DNA from: Candidatus Omnitrophota bacterium
GTDB taxonomy: Bacteria; Omnitrophota; Gorgyraeia; Zapsychrales; Zapsychraceae
Length of the DNA stretch: 37,637 nt
Assembly: GCA_020429915.1 (NCBI GenBank)
Contig: JAGQKV010000017.1
Location: 1 to 37,637, forward strand
Reading direction: 5' to 3'
Shown: piece by piece, positions 23,316-32,175 of the stretch
How the letters are laid out: every line of letters begins with the position of its first letter
How positions within the stretch are numbered: the first letter of the stretch is position 1
Notes under the pieces: model-generated
The model's database searches: none
What the model saw: the letters and a program-made list of their open reading frames with translations, nothing else
What the model was told of the DNA's origin: nothing
Made by a program: the position numbers and the translations under genes

Positions 23316-24281
23316 CTACAGATGACTTTCGTTTTTAAGATAGCGGGCATAATCGGCAACGGCGTCCTCCAGAGACGTCATTTCGCGACCGTAACCGGCC
23401 TCCCTTAATTTGCTCATCTCGGCTTCGGTGAAGTACTGGTAGCGCTTGCGCAGCACCTCGGGCATTTCAATATAGCGAATGTCAGGGGCCCGGCCAACAG
23501 CGAGAAACAACGCCTTGGCCAAGTCGTTCCAAGAGCGGGCGTTCCCCGTACCTACGTTGAAGATTCCGTTGATGTCCGGATGGTTCAGAAAATAAAGCAC
23601 AATGTCGACGGCGTCCTTCACATAAATAAAATCCCGCTTCTGTTCTCCGTCGGCATAATCAGGCTCGTAAGACTTGAACAGTTCGATGACACCTTCCTCG
23701 GCCACCCGCCGGTAGGCCTTGGCGACCACGCTGCGCATATCGCCCTTGTGGTATTCATTGGGACCGAAGACATTAAAAAACTTCAAGCCCACCATCCGAT
23801 CCAGATGTCCGTTTTCAAGGGCCCAGAGATCGAACTTTTGTTTGGACTCACCGTACAAATTCAGGGGGCGACACCGGCGCACCGTTTCATCATCATCCTT
23901 GTAACCCACGCTGCCGTCTCCGTAGGTGGCCGCCGAACTGGCGTATATAAACCGGATACCGTGATCCATGGCCCATCCGGCCAACGTCCGGGTATACTCC
24001 AAGTTGTTCTCGGTAAAATAGGCTTCATCCTGCAAGGTGGTCGAACTGCACGCGCCCATGTGGATGACGGCCTTGACAGCAGGCTCCATTGCACCGGACT
24101 TGACCTTATTGATGAACTCCGTCTTATCGTGGTAAGCCCGGTACGTCTTGCCTGCGAGATTGCCCTTCTTCCGGTCGTCGGGCATATGATCGACAAGGAT
24201 GAGGTCGCTTTCACCTTCCTGGTTGAGACGGGCGACAATACAGCTTCCGATGAATCCGGCGGCACCGGTAACAATAATCAT
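23316..24281 (-). CDS. hldD: ADP-L-glycero-D-manno-heptose 6-epimerase
   Basis: A 321-aa extended SDR epimerase. TGAAGFIGSCI (5-15) binds NADP, YASSAATYG and LNLYGESK hold the Ser/Tyr-xxx-Lys active site, and the HldD-specific segments DHMPDDRKKGNLAG, NVFGPNEYHKGDMRSV and EQKRDFIYVKD are all present. It makes ADP-L-glycero-D-manno-heptose for the LPS inner core, so the organism probably has heptose-bearing LPS. Gap of 6 nt to the lipoprotein gene and 12 nt to the coiled-coil gene. Confidence 0.93.
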   Translation of the reverse strand: MIIVTGAAGFIGSCIVARLNQEGESDLILVDHMPDDRKKGNLAGKTYRAYHDKTEFINKVKSGAMEPAVKAVIHMGACSSTTLQDEAYFTENNLEYTRTLAGWAMDHGIRFIYASSAATYGDGSVGYKDDDETVRRCRPLNLYGESKQKFDLWALENGHLDRMVGLKFFNVFGPNEYHKGDMRSVVAKAYRRVAEEGVIELFKSYEPDYADGEQKRDFIYVKDAVDIVLYFLNHPDINGIFNVGTGNARSWNDLAKALFLAVGRAPDIRYIEMPEVLRKRYQYFTEAEMSKLREAGYGREMTSLEDAVADYARYLKNESHL

Positions 24282-24287
24282 AGTTGC

Positions 24288-24899
24288 TTACGGTTCTGTG
24301 TTGATATTCTCATTGATGAACTCACCGATGTTGCGCCCGATATCGAATCCCAGCTGCAAGAAATCCTGATCGGCATCTTGCGTCACCAGTCCATCCTCGA
24401 AAGTGGCAAGCACTTCCCGGGTGCGGGCGTCCATGAGTTTTCCCTCGACACTCAAGATACGCTTTTTTCTCAGGAAAAACCACCGCGAAAGGATATCGGC
24501 ACTTTCCCTCTTACGCGTGAAGTAGCCGTCGATCAGGAAGTCGGGGGCGGCACCTTCTTCACTATTGATGACAATTTCAAAGTAAGGCCGGTTGTCTCGC
24601 AAGGGAATGGCGATCCCCTGCATCATGCGGAAGGCAATTTTGTCCAGCTCCTGCGACGCGATGACATGCTCGCCTGCCCGAAAAGGAACCAGCATCACCG
24701 TGCCACCGTTGGCAAGCTTCTCCGGGGCAATCATCCGGCCGTCCCTGACAGGCAATTGTACGGCCACCGGAGGCACCGGTTGCGGTTCCGCGGGCTGGTT
24801 ACTACCGGTGAACGGCACCCATTTCGGGACCTTGAGCCCGCCGCAACCTGTCAGAATGACCGCCAAGAATACACACGCTAACGGCTTGACACTCTTCAT
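24288..24899 (-). CDS. Hypothetical lipoprotein
   Basis: A 203-aa protein with signal peptide and lipobox (AVILTGCGG, Cys19), then a Pro-rich linker (PAEPQPVPPVAVQLPV) and a globular part with VMLVPFRAGEHV, FLIDGYFTRKRE and LMDARTREVLATFEDG. The overall plan (nucleotide-independent assembly-type strand order, ARTREVLAT) recalls CsgG/FlgO-like outer-membrane lipoproteins, but the similarity is too weak to name. It is the first gene after a 70-nt gap from malQ. Confidence 0.75.
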   Translation of the reverse strand: MKSVKPLACVFLAVILTGCGGLKVPKWVPFTGSNQPAEPQPVPPVAVQLPVRDGRMIAPEKLANGGTVMLVPFRAGEHVIASQELDKIAFRMMQGIAIPLRDNRPYFEIVINSEEGAAPDFLIDGYFTRKRESADILSRWFFLRKKRILSVEGKLMDARTREVLATFEDGLVTQDADQDFLQLGFDIGRNIGEFINENINTEP

Positions 24900-24969
24900 A
24901 TTGTGAGAATTTTACCATAGCCCCCGAGGGGCCACAAGATTATTCGCCAGTAAATTGCCCCTAAATCGA

Positions 24970-26484
24970 CTAGTCGGCACGTCGGCACTCCCGGGTGTAG
25001 CGGGCAAGCCGTTCGAGTACGGCTTTGGTCAGCTGATCGGGCAACAGCCGCCATTGCCAGTTATCATGGACCTGTCCGGGGACATTCATCCGGTTGCTGT
25101 GATCGAGTCCGAGGATATCCTGCATCGGGATCAAGGCCATACTGGCCTTTGAGTCCAGCGCCAACTCGATCATATCCCAATGCACGGACCGGTCACTGAG
25201 GCCGTGACGGGAATGCCCTTCAAAATACTCCAGGAAATTGGTTTTTTCCTCCTCCGTGGCTTCCTTCTCATACCAACCCTGCACGGTATTGTTGTCGTGT
25301 GTTCCCGTGTACACTACGGAGTTGGCGTCATAATTGTGCGGCAAATACGCGTGCGTTTTCATATCACCGCCGAACGCGAACATCAGAATCTTCATGCCGG
25401 GAAAACCGAGGGCATCGATCTTTTTACGGGTCTCATCGTCAATCATTCCCAGGTCCTCGGCGATAAACGGAACATCCCCGAACTCCTGTTTCAGTGTTTT
25501 GAAAAAGGCCGTGGTCGGCGCCTCGGCCCACTTGCCGTTGATGGCCGTTGCCTCGGCGGACGGGATTTCCCAGTAGTTGACAAACGCCCGGAAGTGATCC
25601 ACGCGGACGATATTGAACAGGTTCAGGTTGTGCTGGACCCGGCGGATCCACCACGAAAAGTTGTCTTCGGTCATGGCCGCCCAGTCGTAAACCGGATTAC
25701 CCCAGCGCTGGCCCGTCTTGCTGAAATAATCGGGCGGAACTCCGGCGACCACTTCCATGCGGCCCTCACGGTCCATCTTGAAATTGGTCGGATTCGTCCA
25801 CACGTCCGCACTGTCAAAATTGACATATATGGGAAGATCACCGACAATGTGTATTCCCTTCATCATGGCGTAAGACTTGAGGGACATCCATTGATGGTAC
25901 AGGATGTACTGGATAAACTTGAAATTCTCAAAATCCCGCGGTTTATCTTTGCGCAAATCCTCGATCACGGCGGGATCGCGGAACTTGAATTCTTTCGGCC
26001 ATTGATCCCAAGACAGATCGTCGTGGTGTTTTTTGATCAGACGGAAGGTGGCGTAGTCCTCGAGCCAATGCGCCTGCTCCTGCTCAAACGCCTCGAAAGC
26101 GGAACGATGCTCCGAGGATTTCCGAAAGCTTTCGTAGGCCGAATTCAAGAGCCGCACCTTGCACTTAACGACCGCCTCAAAATTCACGGGACCGTCCTCA
26201 AACTCGCCAGCCAGCTCAAGGTCCTCATAGCGCAGCAATCCCTGTTCGACCAAACGCTCCGGACTGATCAGGAGCGGATTGATGGCAAATGCCGAATCGC
26301 TGGTGTAGGGCGAAGCCCCCAGCGCGGGATTGACCGGATTCAATGGCAATATTTGCCACAATGTCTGTTTAGCCTCCCGCATGGCATCAATAAAAGCGTA
26401 CGCTTCGGGACCGAAATCGCCGATCCCGTACGCCGACGGGAGAGATGATATATGGAGTAATATTCCGCTTCTTCGTTTAGCCAT
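24970..26484 (-). CDS. malQ: 4-alpha-glucanotransferase (amylomaltase)
   Basis: A 504-aa GH77 enzyme. Diagnostic segments are SGILLHISSLPSAYGIGDFG near the N-terminus, QILPLNPVNPALGASPY, VRVDHFRAF (nucleophile Asp), FIAEDLGMI (acid/base Glu) and VYTGTHDNNTVQGWY. It transfers maltodextrin segments between alpha-1,4-glucans in glycogen or maltodextrin metabolism. The ATG at 26484 overlaps the GH57 stop by 8 nt; the longer frame upstream lies over the GH57 gene and is not used. Confidence 0.93.
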   Translation of the reverse strand: MAKRRSGILLHISSLPSAYGIGDFGPEAYAFIDAMREAKQTLWQILPLNPVNPALGASPYTSDSAFAINPLLISPERLVEQGLLRYEDLELAGEFEDGPVNFEAVVKCKVRLLNSAYESFRKSSEHRSAFEAFEQEQAHWLEDYATFRLIKKHHDDLSWDQWPKEFKFRDPAVIEDLRKDKPRDFENFKFIQYILYHQWMSLKSYAMMKGIHIVGDLPIYVNFDSADVWTNPTNFKMDREGRMEVVAGVPPDYFSKTGQRWGNPVYDWAAMTEDNFSWWIRRVQHNLNLFNIVRVDHFRAFVNYWEIPSAEATAINGKWAEAPTTAFFKTLKQEFGDVPFIAEDLGMIDDETRKKIDALGFPGMKILMFAFGGDMKTHAYLPHNYDANSVVYTGTHDNNTVQGWYEKEATEEEKTNFLEYFEGHSRHGLSDRSVHWDMIELALDSKASMALIPMQDILGLDHSNRMNVPGQVHDNWQWRLLPDQLTKAVLERLARYTRECRRAD

Positions 26485-27913
26485 GGTGAACCCTATTCTT
26501 GATATGTGTTTGGTAGATATCCCGGCCCGTCCCCTGACGGATGTCGTTACTGCGAGCCCATGACAGAATCCGCAGAAATTCCGGTTCCAAATCCACTCCG
26601 CCGTGTTCGTGTGCAAGCTCCATGGCCCGGGCGGCGTATTGCAGGATCTGCACTGTTTCGATTCCGGAAATGTCGTCAAAAAACCAGCCGCAGGAGGTGT
26701 ACATCAGCATCGCCATGTGTTGCATCTCCAGCAGCGGATGGTCGTTTTCACCCTGCAGGATGGCATATATATACTCATCTCGGGCCTGCCACGGGTCCCG
26801 GCCCTCCCGCGCCATCCCCTGTTCATAGACGGGAATGAGCGCATCGCGCAACCAATCCATCGCTTCCCGCAACGGCCCGCGCCAATTCTGATTCCAATGC
26901 TTGCGGGGATATATGCATCCGCCGCCCCCGGAGCGCCACCGCTCAACACCGACGGCGCTGCTCCACGCCGTATTCTCCTGAATCTCGACCTGATCCGTCG
27001 GAGGATAGCGGTGCAGATATTCTGCATAATTCGTCAGCATAACTTCCCGGGAACTGTTGACCGTTTCAATCAAATACGACAAGGCCATGTTGCCGAACTG
27101 GCGATGATGGCCGTAGGTCTCGCCGTCCGTGGCGATGTGAGCGATTTGCGGTCCCTCACTGCCGGTGTCAAGCGTCGCGGCCATGGCTTCGGCGATGACC
27201 TGTCCGTTCTTAATCAGGTCACCGAAGGCCAACTGGTTGGAGAGATATCCGTCGTAAAAGAACAAGACAATGCTGTTCCCCGACGGTAACTGGCACGCGT
27301 ACGGCCGGCGCACATCCAGGGAGTCTTCCGTCACCGCCTTCCAGCGTTTGGACCCGGCAGGTTTGACACGCCGGGCCTGTTTCGGGGCCAAGATCGTAAA
27401 CAGGATCCCGTGCTCGGCGAGAACCTCCAAAGTAGCGGTATCCACCGCGGTTTCCGGCAACCACATTCCCAGCGGTCGCCGACCGAAGCGGAATTGAAAA
27501 TCTTCAATACCCCAAATCACCTGGGTGCGCTTGTCCCGCTCGTTGGCCAAGGGCATAATGATGTGATTGTACGCCTGCGCCATGGCGCTTCCGAATCCTC
27601 CGAAGTTGGTACAACTCCGGCGGTCACCGTCGATGATCCCCTCATATGTCTCTGGTGAATGCTCGGCCAGCCAACTCATGAGCGTAGGCCCGACATTGAA
27701 ACTGATCCAGGCAAAATTGTTAAGGAGCTTGGACGGCACGCCGTCTTTTTCATTGACGGGAGACTCGGTATTCGGTCGGTAGCATTCCGCCGTTATCCGC
27801 TCATTCCAATTATGAAACGGCGCGGCGCTGGGCTGTTCTTCAATCTTCCCGGTCCACGCATCCTCCCGCGGAGGTTGATAAAAATGGCCGTGCACACAGA
27901 TGTATTTCTTCAT
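26477..27913 (-). CDS. GH57-family glycosidase
   Basis: A 478-aa GH57-type protein. HGHFYQPP (8-15) is the family's metal/substrate motif, GMWLPETAVD contains the nucleophile-type Glu, and HIATDGETYGHH the candidate acid/base Asp. The C-terminal half is of the kind annotated DUF3536 in related proteins. Starts at MKKYICVHG (27913). GH57 members hydrolyse or rearrange alpha-glucans (alpha-amylase, branching enzyme). Coupling to malQ makes a role in glycogen/starch turnover very likely. It is the first gene behind the promoter at 28081-28108. Confidence 0.88.
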   Translation of the reverse strand: MKKYICVHGHFYQPPREDAWTGKIEEQPSAAPFHNWNERITAECYRPNTESPVNEKDGVPSKLLNNFAWISFNVGPTLMSWLAEHSPETYEGIIDGDRRSCTNFGGFGSAMAQAYNHIIMPLANERDKRTQVIWGIEDFQFRFGRRPLGMWLPETAVDTATLEVLAEHGILFTILAPKQARRVKPAGSKRWKAVTEDSLDVRRPYACQLPSGNSIVLFFYDGYLSNQLAFGDLIKNGQVIAEAMAATLDTGSEGPQIAHIATDGETYGHHRQFGNMALSYLIETVNSSREVMLTNYAEYLHRYPPTDQVEIQENTAWSSAVGVERWRSGGGGCIYPRKHWNQNWRGPLREAMDWLRDALIPVYEQGMAREGRDPWQARDEYIYAILQGENDHPLLEMQHMAMLMYTSCGWFFDDISGIETVQILQYAARAMELAHEHGGVDLEPEFLRILSWARSNDIRQGTGRDIYQTHIKNRVHHG

Positions 27914-28061
27914 CTTTAACCTATGATGATGGTTAGTTCCCGGTGGCGGATAACCAAATGTGAAGGCGGCGGAATATTCCTGCGAAGAACGCGACCCGGA
28001 ATCCCGAGGACAATCGCACACGTCTTAACCGGCATGGCCGGCCCGAAACACCGGCTGCGAA

Positions 28062-28078
28062 CGGAGAACTTTTCTCCG
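28062..28078. promoter_or_regulatory. Palindrome at the transcription start of the GH57 operon
   Basis: CGGAGAA (28062-28068) and TTCTCCG (28072-28078) form a perfect 7-bp inverted repeat with a 3-nt centre. It covers the predicted start site of the promoter at 28081-28108, so it could be an operator or a 5' mRNA hairpin. Confidence 0.5.
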
Positions 28079-28080
28079 CC

Positions 28081-28108
28081 ATTATAGTGTATGGGCCGCC
28101 TGTTGCAA
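28081..28108 (-). promoter_or_regulatory. Promoter of the GH57-malQ operon
   Basis: On the minus strand TTGCAA (28103-28108), 16-nt spacer, TATAAT (28081-28086), a perfect -10 box. Initiation is expected near 28074. Gene spacing downstream suggests the transcript could extend through malQ and possibly further. Confidence 0.7.
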
Positions 28109-28262
28109 AGACCTTTAATGGCTATTCCCCGTCCCGGCGCTGGCTCCTTCCCGGTTAATCCCGGCGTGAGACCGCCCCAACACCGGACCGGGAAAACAGT
28201 TTGGGACCGGATGGAACATCAGATGATAATCTGTGAGGGATAGTCCGGATGGCAAGGAACGA

Positions 28263-29441
28263 TCAGGCGAACTGGCTGACCGCAGCGTTCAGGGCCTTGA
28301 TATTAATCTCGGGACTCGGTTTGGATAAGTAGTAACCTTGGGCGGCGTCGACCCCGATTTCGATCACTTTTTGCAGGTCTTCCTTCGTTTCGATACCCTC
28401 GGCAATGGAAAAAATATTATTCTCCCGGCAAAACGCCACCACAAATTTTACGATACTGCGTTTATAAGGATCGCTGTCAAGATTGTTAATGATGTGTCGG
28501 TCGATTTTGACGACCTCTGGTTTGGTCTCCACAATGGATTCCAGACTGGCGTACCCCCCACCCACGTCATCCACGGCAAACTTGAAACCCTGTTCCCGAA
28601 ATCGGCCCAATTGTGTGTAGAATTCCTTGAAATCACCGACCTCGGAGCGTTCCGTTATTTCCAAGACCACATTGCCGATGCTGAATCCACAGTTCTCAAA
28701 CAGGGATTTGATGCTCAGAAACTTGGGGCCTTCTATCAGGTACGGATTGCAGTTCAGAAAGAGGAACTCATTGTGTAAATATTCCGAGGCATAGGCGATG
28801 GCCTTTTTCCAGGACAACAGCTCCAGGTCCTGGTAACAGCCGTATTTGATGGCGGCTTTGAAAAGCAATTCCGGGTTCGCCAGCATGCTTTCCGTATTCG
28901 GACGGCACAAGGCCTCCAGACCAAATAACTTGAAAGGCTTCAACAGAAAGATGGGTTGATAAAACGGAGTGATGCGTTCCTCTTCAATAATGCGGCGCAG
29001 CTCGCGCACAACCTCTTCATCACCGTTACTCTTGGAGCTGCCATTATGAAAAAGCGATCCGCGGCGCATGACCGCTTCCATACGCGCGACTAATTCTTCA
29101 TATTCGAAAGGTTTGGTCAGGTAATCGTCGGCCCCCAGATAAAGGCCTTCGACAATGTCTCCGGAGAGGACCCGGGCACTAAGAATGATAATCGGAACAT
29201 CCGCGGTCTTGGGCTGTTCCTTTAACTTGCGGCAAACATCAAATCCCTCTTCATCAGGCAGGATTAAATCAAGGAGAATGAGATCGGTACTTTCATCTGC
29301 CTTTTCGAGGGCCTCCGCACCACTGAAGGCATTAAGAACCTCGTACCCCCTGGTCTCGAGCAACATCGTCAACATCTGACTCACAGCCCGGTCATCATCA
29401 ACCAAAAGGATCCGCTTTTTGCTGGCGTTACCCTTAAGCAT
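28263..29441 (-). CDS. Response regulator with EAL c-di-GMP phosphodiesterase domain
   Basis: A 392-aa protein: receiver domain (~1-125; acidic pair in LLVDDD, phospho-Asp in LILLDLILPDEEG, Lys in YLTKPFEYEEL) then an EAL domain (~150-390). EAL catalytic motifs are complete: LEALCR, LNCNP, LEITER, FAVDDVGGGYASL, VVKIDRHII, IAEGIE and AAQGYYLSKP. It should degrade cyclic di-GMP under control of a histidine kinase that is not in the window. ATG 29441, with AAAGGTGG upstream, is preferred to a GTG eight codons earlier. No GGDEF partner is nearby. Confidence 0.9.
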   Translation of the reverse strand: MLKGNASKKRILLVDDDRAVSQMLTMLLETRGYEVLNAFSGAEALEKADESTDLILLDLILPDEEGFDVCRKLKEQPKTADVPIIILSARVLSGDIVEGLYLGADDYLTKPFEYEELVARMEAVMRRGSLFHNGSSKSNGDEEVVRELRRIIEEERITPFYQPIFLLKPFKLFGLEALCRPNTESMLANPELLFKAAIKYGCYQDLELLSWKKAIAYASEYLHNEFLFLNCNPYLIEGPKFLSIKSLFENCGFSIGNVVLEITERSEVGDFKEFYTQLGRFREQGFKFAVDDVGGGYASLESIVETKPEVVKIDRHIINNLDSDPYKRSIVKFVVAFCRENNIFSIAEGIETKEDLQKVIEIGVDAAQGYYLSKPSPEINIKALNAAVSQFA

Positions 29442-29508
29442 AAGATTCCACCTTTGCGGCTCCACGCTACGTCAAAGAGCCCCCCAGAACATCCTCCGCA
29501 CGATTACT

Positions 29509-29540
29509 GTCTTAAGCACTCACGTCTTAAGTATATTATA
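29509..29540 (-). promoter_or_regulatory. Promoter -10 region with direct repeats before the RR-EAL gene
   Basis: A perfect TATAAT (29535-29540, minus strand) lacks a good -35 box. Just downstream, GTCTTAAG occurs twice in direct orientation, 29509-29516 and 29524-29531, 15 bp apart. The lack of a -35 box plus repeats at the start site suggests an activator- or repressor-dependent promoter. The remaining gap up to 29698 is AT-rich and otherwise featureless. Confidence 0.4.
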
Positions 29541-29698
29541 TGGACCGGGGAATATCGAAAAAGTTTTTACCGCCAAAGTATCCACTTCCGGTTTCTCAAT
29601 ATTCCTTCATCTAACTGATATTAAGTGACTTACGAGTCCATATGCGGGCTGAAGAAAACGTTTTCAATATTTCGGGCAAAAAATGAATATAACCAGGT

Positions 29699-30253
29699 TT
29701 ATTTTGCCCCCGACGCCGGTAACGGCACATATTCAAAAATATGGAAGGAATAGTCCAGGCCATTCTCGGACAACACCGGACCGGCGCTGATTTCCTGAAA
29801 TTCGGGGGGCAGCGTCGGAAAAAAGGCATCACAGTCGAAACGGCGATGAACGCGGGTCAGATAGATGCGGCGGCAGGCGGTCTCGCGCAGGGCCAGCTCG
29901 TAGATCTGCTGACCGCCAATGACAAAGGCCCGGTCAAATCCGACCGGATCCCGGGCCAGGAGGTGATCCGCCTCGGTGAGACTTTGAGCCTTTAAAGCCC
30001 CCTCCGGGGCCTGAAATGCCGGATCACGACTGAGGATGACATTGATCCTATCCGGCAAAGGCCGGAATTTTGATGGAATCGACAACCAGGTCCGCCGCCC
30101 CATAATCACGGCATTACGCTTGGGAGGGTGATCCATGCGCGTGGTGATATCCCGAAAGTGACGTAAATCCGCGCTCAGCTGCCAGGGTAACCCCCCGGAC
30201 TTACCGATCCCGTTATCACTGTCCATGGCGACGACCAGGTCAACTTGTCCCAT
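29699..30253 (-). CDS. folA: Dihydrofolate reductase
   Basis: A 184-aa DHFR: VAMDSDNGIGKSGGLPW (substrate Asp is replaced by the LPW context; catalytic acid in the DLRHFRDIT helix), VIMGRRTWLSIP, LPDRINVILSR, FVIGGQQIYELAL and the final strand. NADPH-dependent reduction of dihydrofolate regenerates the folate that thymidylate synthase oxidises. It follows thyA by 11 nt, the usual thyA-folA pair. Confidence 0.93.
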   Translation of the reverse strand: MGQVDLVVAMDSDNGIGKSGGLPWQLSADLRHFRDITTRMDHPPKRNAVIMGRRTWLSIPSKFRPLPDRINVILSRDPAFQAPEGALKAQSLTEADHLLARDPVGFDRAFVIGGQQIYELALRETACRRIYLTRVHRRFDCDAFFPTLPPEFQEISAGPVLSENGLDYSFHIFEYVPLPASGAK

Positions 30254-30264
30254 AGTGAAAAACC

Positions 30265-31080
30265 TCAGACCGCAATCGGGAATTTAATAAAATTGTCGTG
30301 CTGATAATTGACAACGCGAATATCATCAAAGGCCATCTCCAGGACAGATTTGTCGGCCAGTTCCAGTTGCGGCAGGGATTTCGGTTGCCGCGTAAGCTGT
30401 TCGCGAATTCCGTCCAAGTGGTTGAGGTACAGATGCGCGTCACCCAGAGTATGAACGAAGATACCCGGGGTTAATCCGCACTCCTTGGCCATCATCGACA
30501 TTAACAGCGCGTAGCTGGCAATATTAAAAGGAACGCCTAACGCCACGTCGGCCGACCGTTGGTAAAGCTGGCAGTCCAGCCGGCCGTTGATGACGTAAAA
30601 CTGGAAAAACGCGTGGCAGGGCGGCAGGGCCATGCGGTCGATATCGGCCACATTCCAGGCGCTCACGATAATGCGCCGCGACGCGGGGTTGGACTTGATC
30701 ATGGTGATCGCTTGGGAAATCTGATCGACATGCCGCTTCTGATAGGCGCGTTTGTCCTCATCCCAACGGAACTGTTCCCAATTCCGCCATTGATATCCAT
30801 AAATCGGACCCAGCTCGCCGTTCTCGTCGGCCCAAGCGTTCCATATCGGGGTGTGTTCGGCAAGATCATCGTTCACGTTGGTGGCCCCGCGCAGGAACCA
30901 CAACAATTCGTAAACCACCGCCGGAAAGAGGACTTTCTTCGTCGTAAGCAAGGGAAAGCCTTCCCGCAGGTCATATTTGGTTTGATAACCGAAGACCGAC
31001 AGGGTTCCGGTCCCGGTGCGGTCCGACTTCTCTTCACCGTGTTCGAGGATGTAACGGGCGAGATCGAGGTACTGTTTCAC
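30265..31080 (-). CDS. thyA: Thymidylate synthase
   Basis: A 271-aa ThyA. The catalytic Cys lies in [39 protein letters not shown]-like ([13 protein letters not shown]), [21 protein letters not shown] and the C-terminal KFPIAV are all characteristic. It converts dUMP to dTMP using methylene-tetrahydrofolate. The start is GTG at 31080, supported by AAGGAG five bases upstream. Confidence 0.95.
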   Translation of the reverse strand: MKQYLDLARYILEHGEEKSDRTGTGTLSVFGYQTKYDLREGFPLLTTKKVLFPAVVYELLWFLRGATNVNDDLAEHTPIWNAWADENGELGPIYGYQWRNWEQFRWDEDKRAYQKRHVDQISQAITMIKSNPASRRIIVSAWNVADIDRMALPPCHAFFQFYVINGRLDCQLYQRSADVALGVPFNIASYALLMSMMAKECGLTPGIFVHTLGDAHLYLNHLDGIREQLTRQPKSLPQLELADKSVLEMAFDDIRVVNYQHDNFIKFPIAV

Positions 31081-31128
31081 GGGTACTCCTTCGTTTCGTC
31101 GGATGAGACCACCGGAAAGCCGGCGCCT

Positions 31129-32175
31129 TCACCGGTTAAGTTGATAACTTTCGAAGCGGCGGCTCGCCTTGCGAACAACGAGTCCGTCCGGCTGACGCGC
31201 GTAAATCAGACTGGCCATCTCCGGCTGTTCCTGGTCAATCAATTCTGTCCCGCGCTCACGTCCCAGTACGGTCATAGCCGTGGAAAATACATCGGCCGCT
31301 TCGGCGGTAGGAGCGATCACCGTCGCGCTGACCACTTCCCGCTGGGGGTAACCGGTCGAGGGATCGATGATGTGCGAGTAGCGTTCTCCCTTGATGACAA
31401 GAAACTGCTCATAGTTCCCGGACGTCGTTACGGCTTGATCGGAGACGGCCACGGTTTCGATGATCCGCTCGCGGTCGCGCGGGTCCTTGATACCGATACG
31501 CCACTTTTCCGAGCGGCAATTCAGCCCGCCTACATAAATATCCCCGCCCGCGTCGATGTAAAATTGGCGAAAACCGTGTTGCCGCAAGATCCGGGCGGCT
31601 TCATCGACGGCATACCCCTTGGCGATCCCCCCCAAGTCCACACTGATGGTCCGGTTTAGCCGGGCGACCTTATTGTCCGCTTGCAGGGATAACTGATTCA
31701 GATTGATCTGGCGCAAAGTTTCCCGCAGGACCTCCTCCGCCGGGGGCTGCTGACTCTCCTGGCTGGCCCTCCAGAGTTTGATCAACGGCCACACCGAGAT
31801 AAGAAACGCCCCGCGCGTTTGCCGGGCGTATTCGACCGAACGCCGCAACATCGCATGCGTATCGGCCCCGATCGTGACCGCTTCGGGATAGACCTCATTC
31901 ACCTTTGTCACGTCACTATTGGGATCGTAGACATTCATCCGCCAGGATATATCCGACATGCGCTGCCACACCTCGGCATACGCCGCATCGACCCGTGAGG
32001 AGGCCTCATCGTTCAAACACACGTCCACCTGGACTATCGTCCCCATCAGTCCCTTCTTCTCCGAATAGCGGGTAAGCGCGGCGGACTGAGGTTTGGCGCA
32101 GCCGACCAGCAACAGGATCACCCCGACTAGATTAAAAGCTATGAAGCCACGCCAGCGCGCTATGTTTTTTGCCAT
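31129..32175 (-). CDS. apbE: FAD:protein FMN transferase, lipoprotein
   Basis: A 348-aa ApbE with a lipobox (LLLVGC, Cys26). Typical segments are LMGTIVQVDV, SVDLGGIAKGYAVDEA, FYIDAGGDIYVGG and YSHIIDPSTGYPQ. It attaches FMN covalently to Thr of membrane redox subunits (RNF/NQR) in the periplasm, using FAD. It overlaps the end of the GT39 gene by 16 nt. No RNF genes are in the window. Confidence 0.92.
   Translation of the reverse strand: MAKNIARWRGFIAFNLVGVILLLVGCAKPQSAALTRYSEKKGLMGTIVQVDVCLNDEASSRVDAAYAEVWQRMSDISWRMNVYDPNSDVTKVNEVYPEAVTIGADTHAMLRRSVEYARQTRGAFLISVWPLIKLWRASQESQQPPAEEVLRETLRQINLNQLSLQADNKVARLNRTISVDLGGIAKGYAVDEAARILRQHGFRQFYIDAGGDIYVGGLNCRSEKWRIGIKDPRDRERIIETVAVSDQAVTTSGNYEQFLVIKGERYSHIIDPSTGYPQREVVSATVIAPTAEAADVFSTAMTVLGRERGTELIDQEQPEMASLIYARQPDGLVVRKASRRFESYQLNR

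Larger units (their letters stand above)
27914..28262 (-). other. 349-nt intergenic region with a promoter
   Basis: Non-coding region between the RR-EAL gene and the GH57 gene. It holds the promoter and adjacent palindrome described separately, and a ~160-nt leader before the GH57 start (27914-28074) with GC-rich inverted sequences (CCGGCATGGCCGG near 28030). No convincing small ORF or terminator with a T-run was seen between 28110 and 28262. Confidence 0.5.

Noticed and set aside
24905-24940. Terminator or promoter in the malQ-lipoprotein gap
   Set aside because: The GCCCC-CGA-GGGGC stem lacks a T-run, and the TTGTGG-N17-TAAAAT promoter reading would give an almost leaderless mRNA; neither is convincing.
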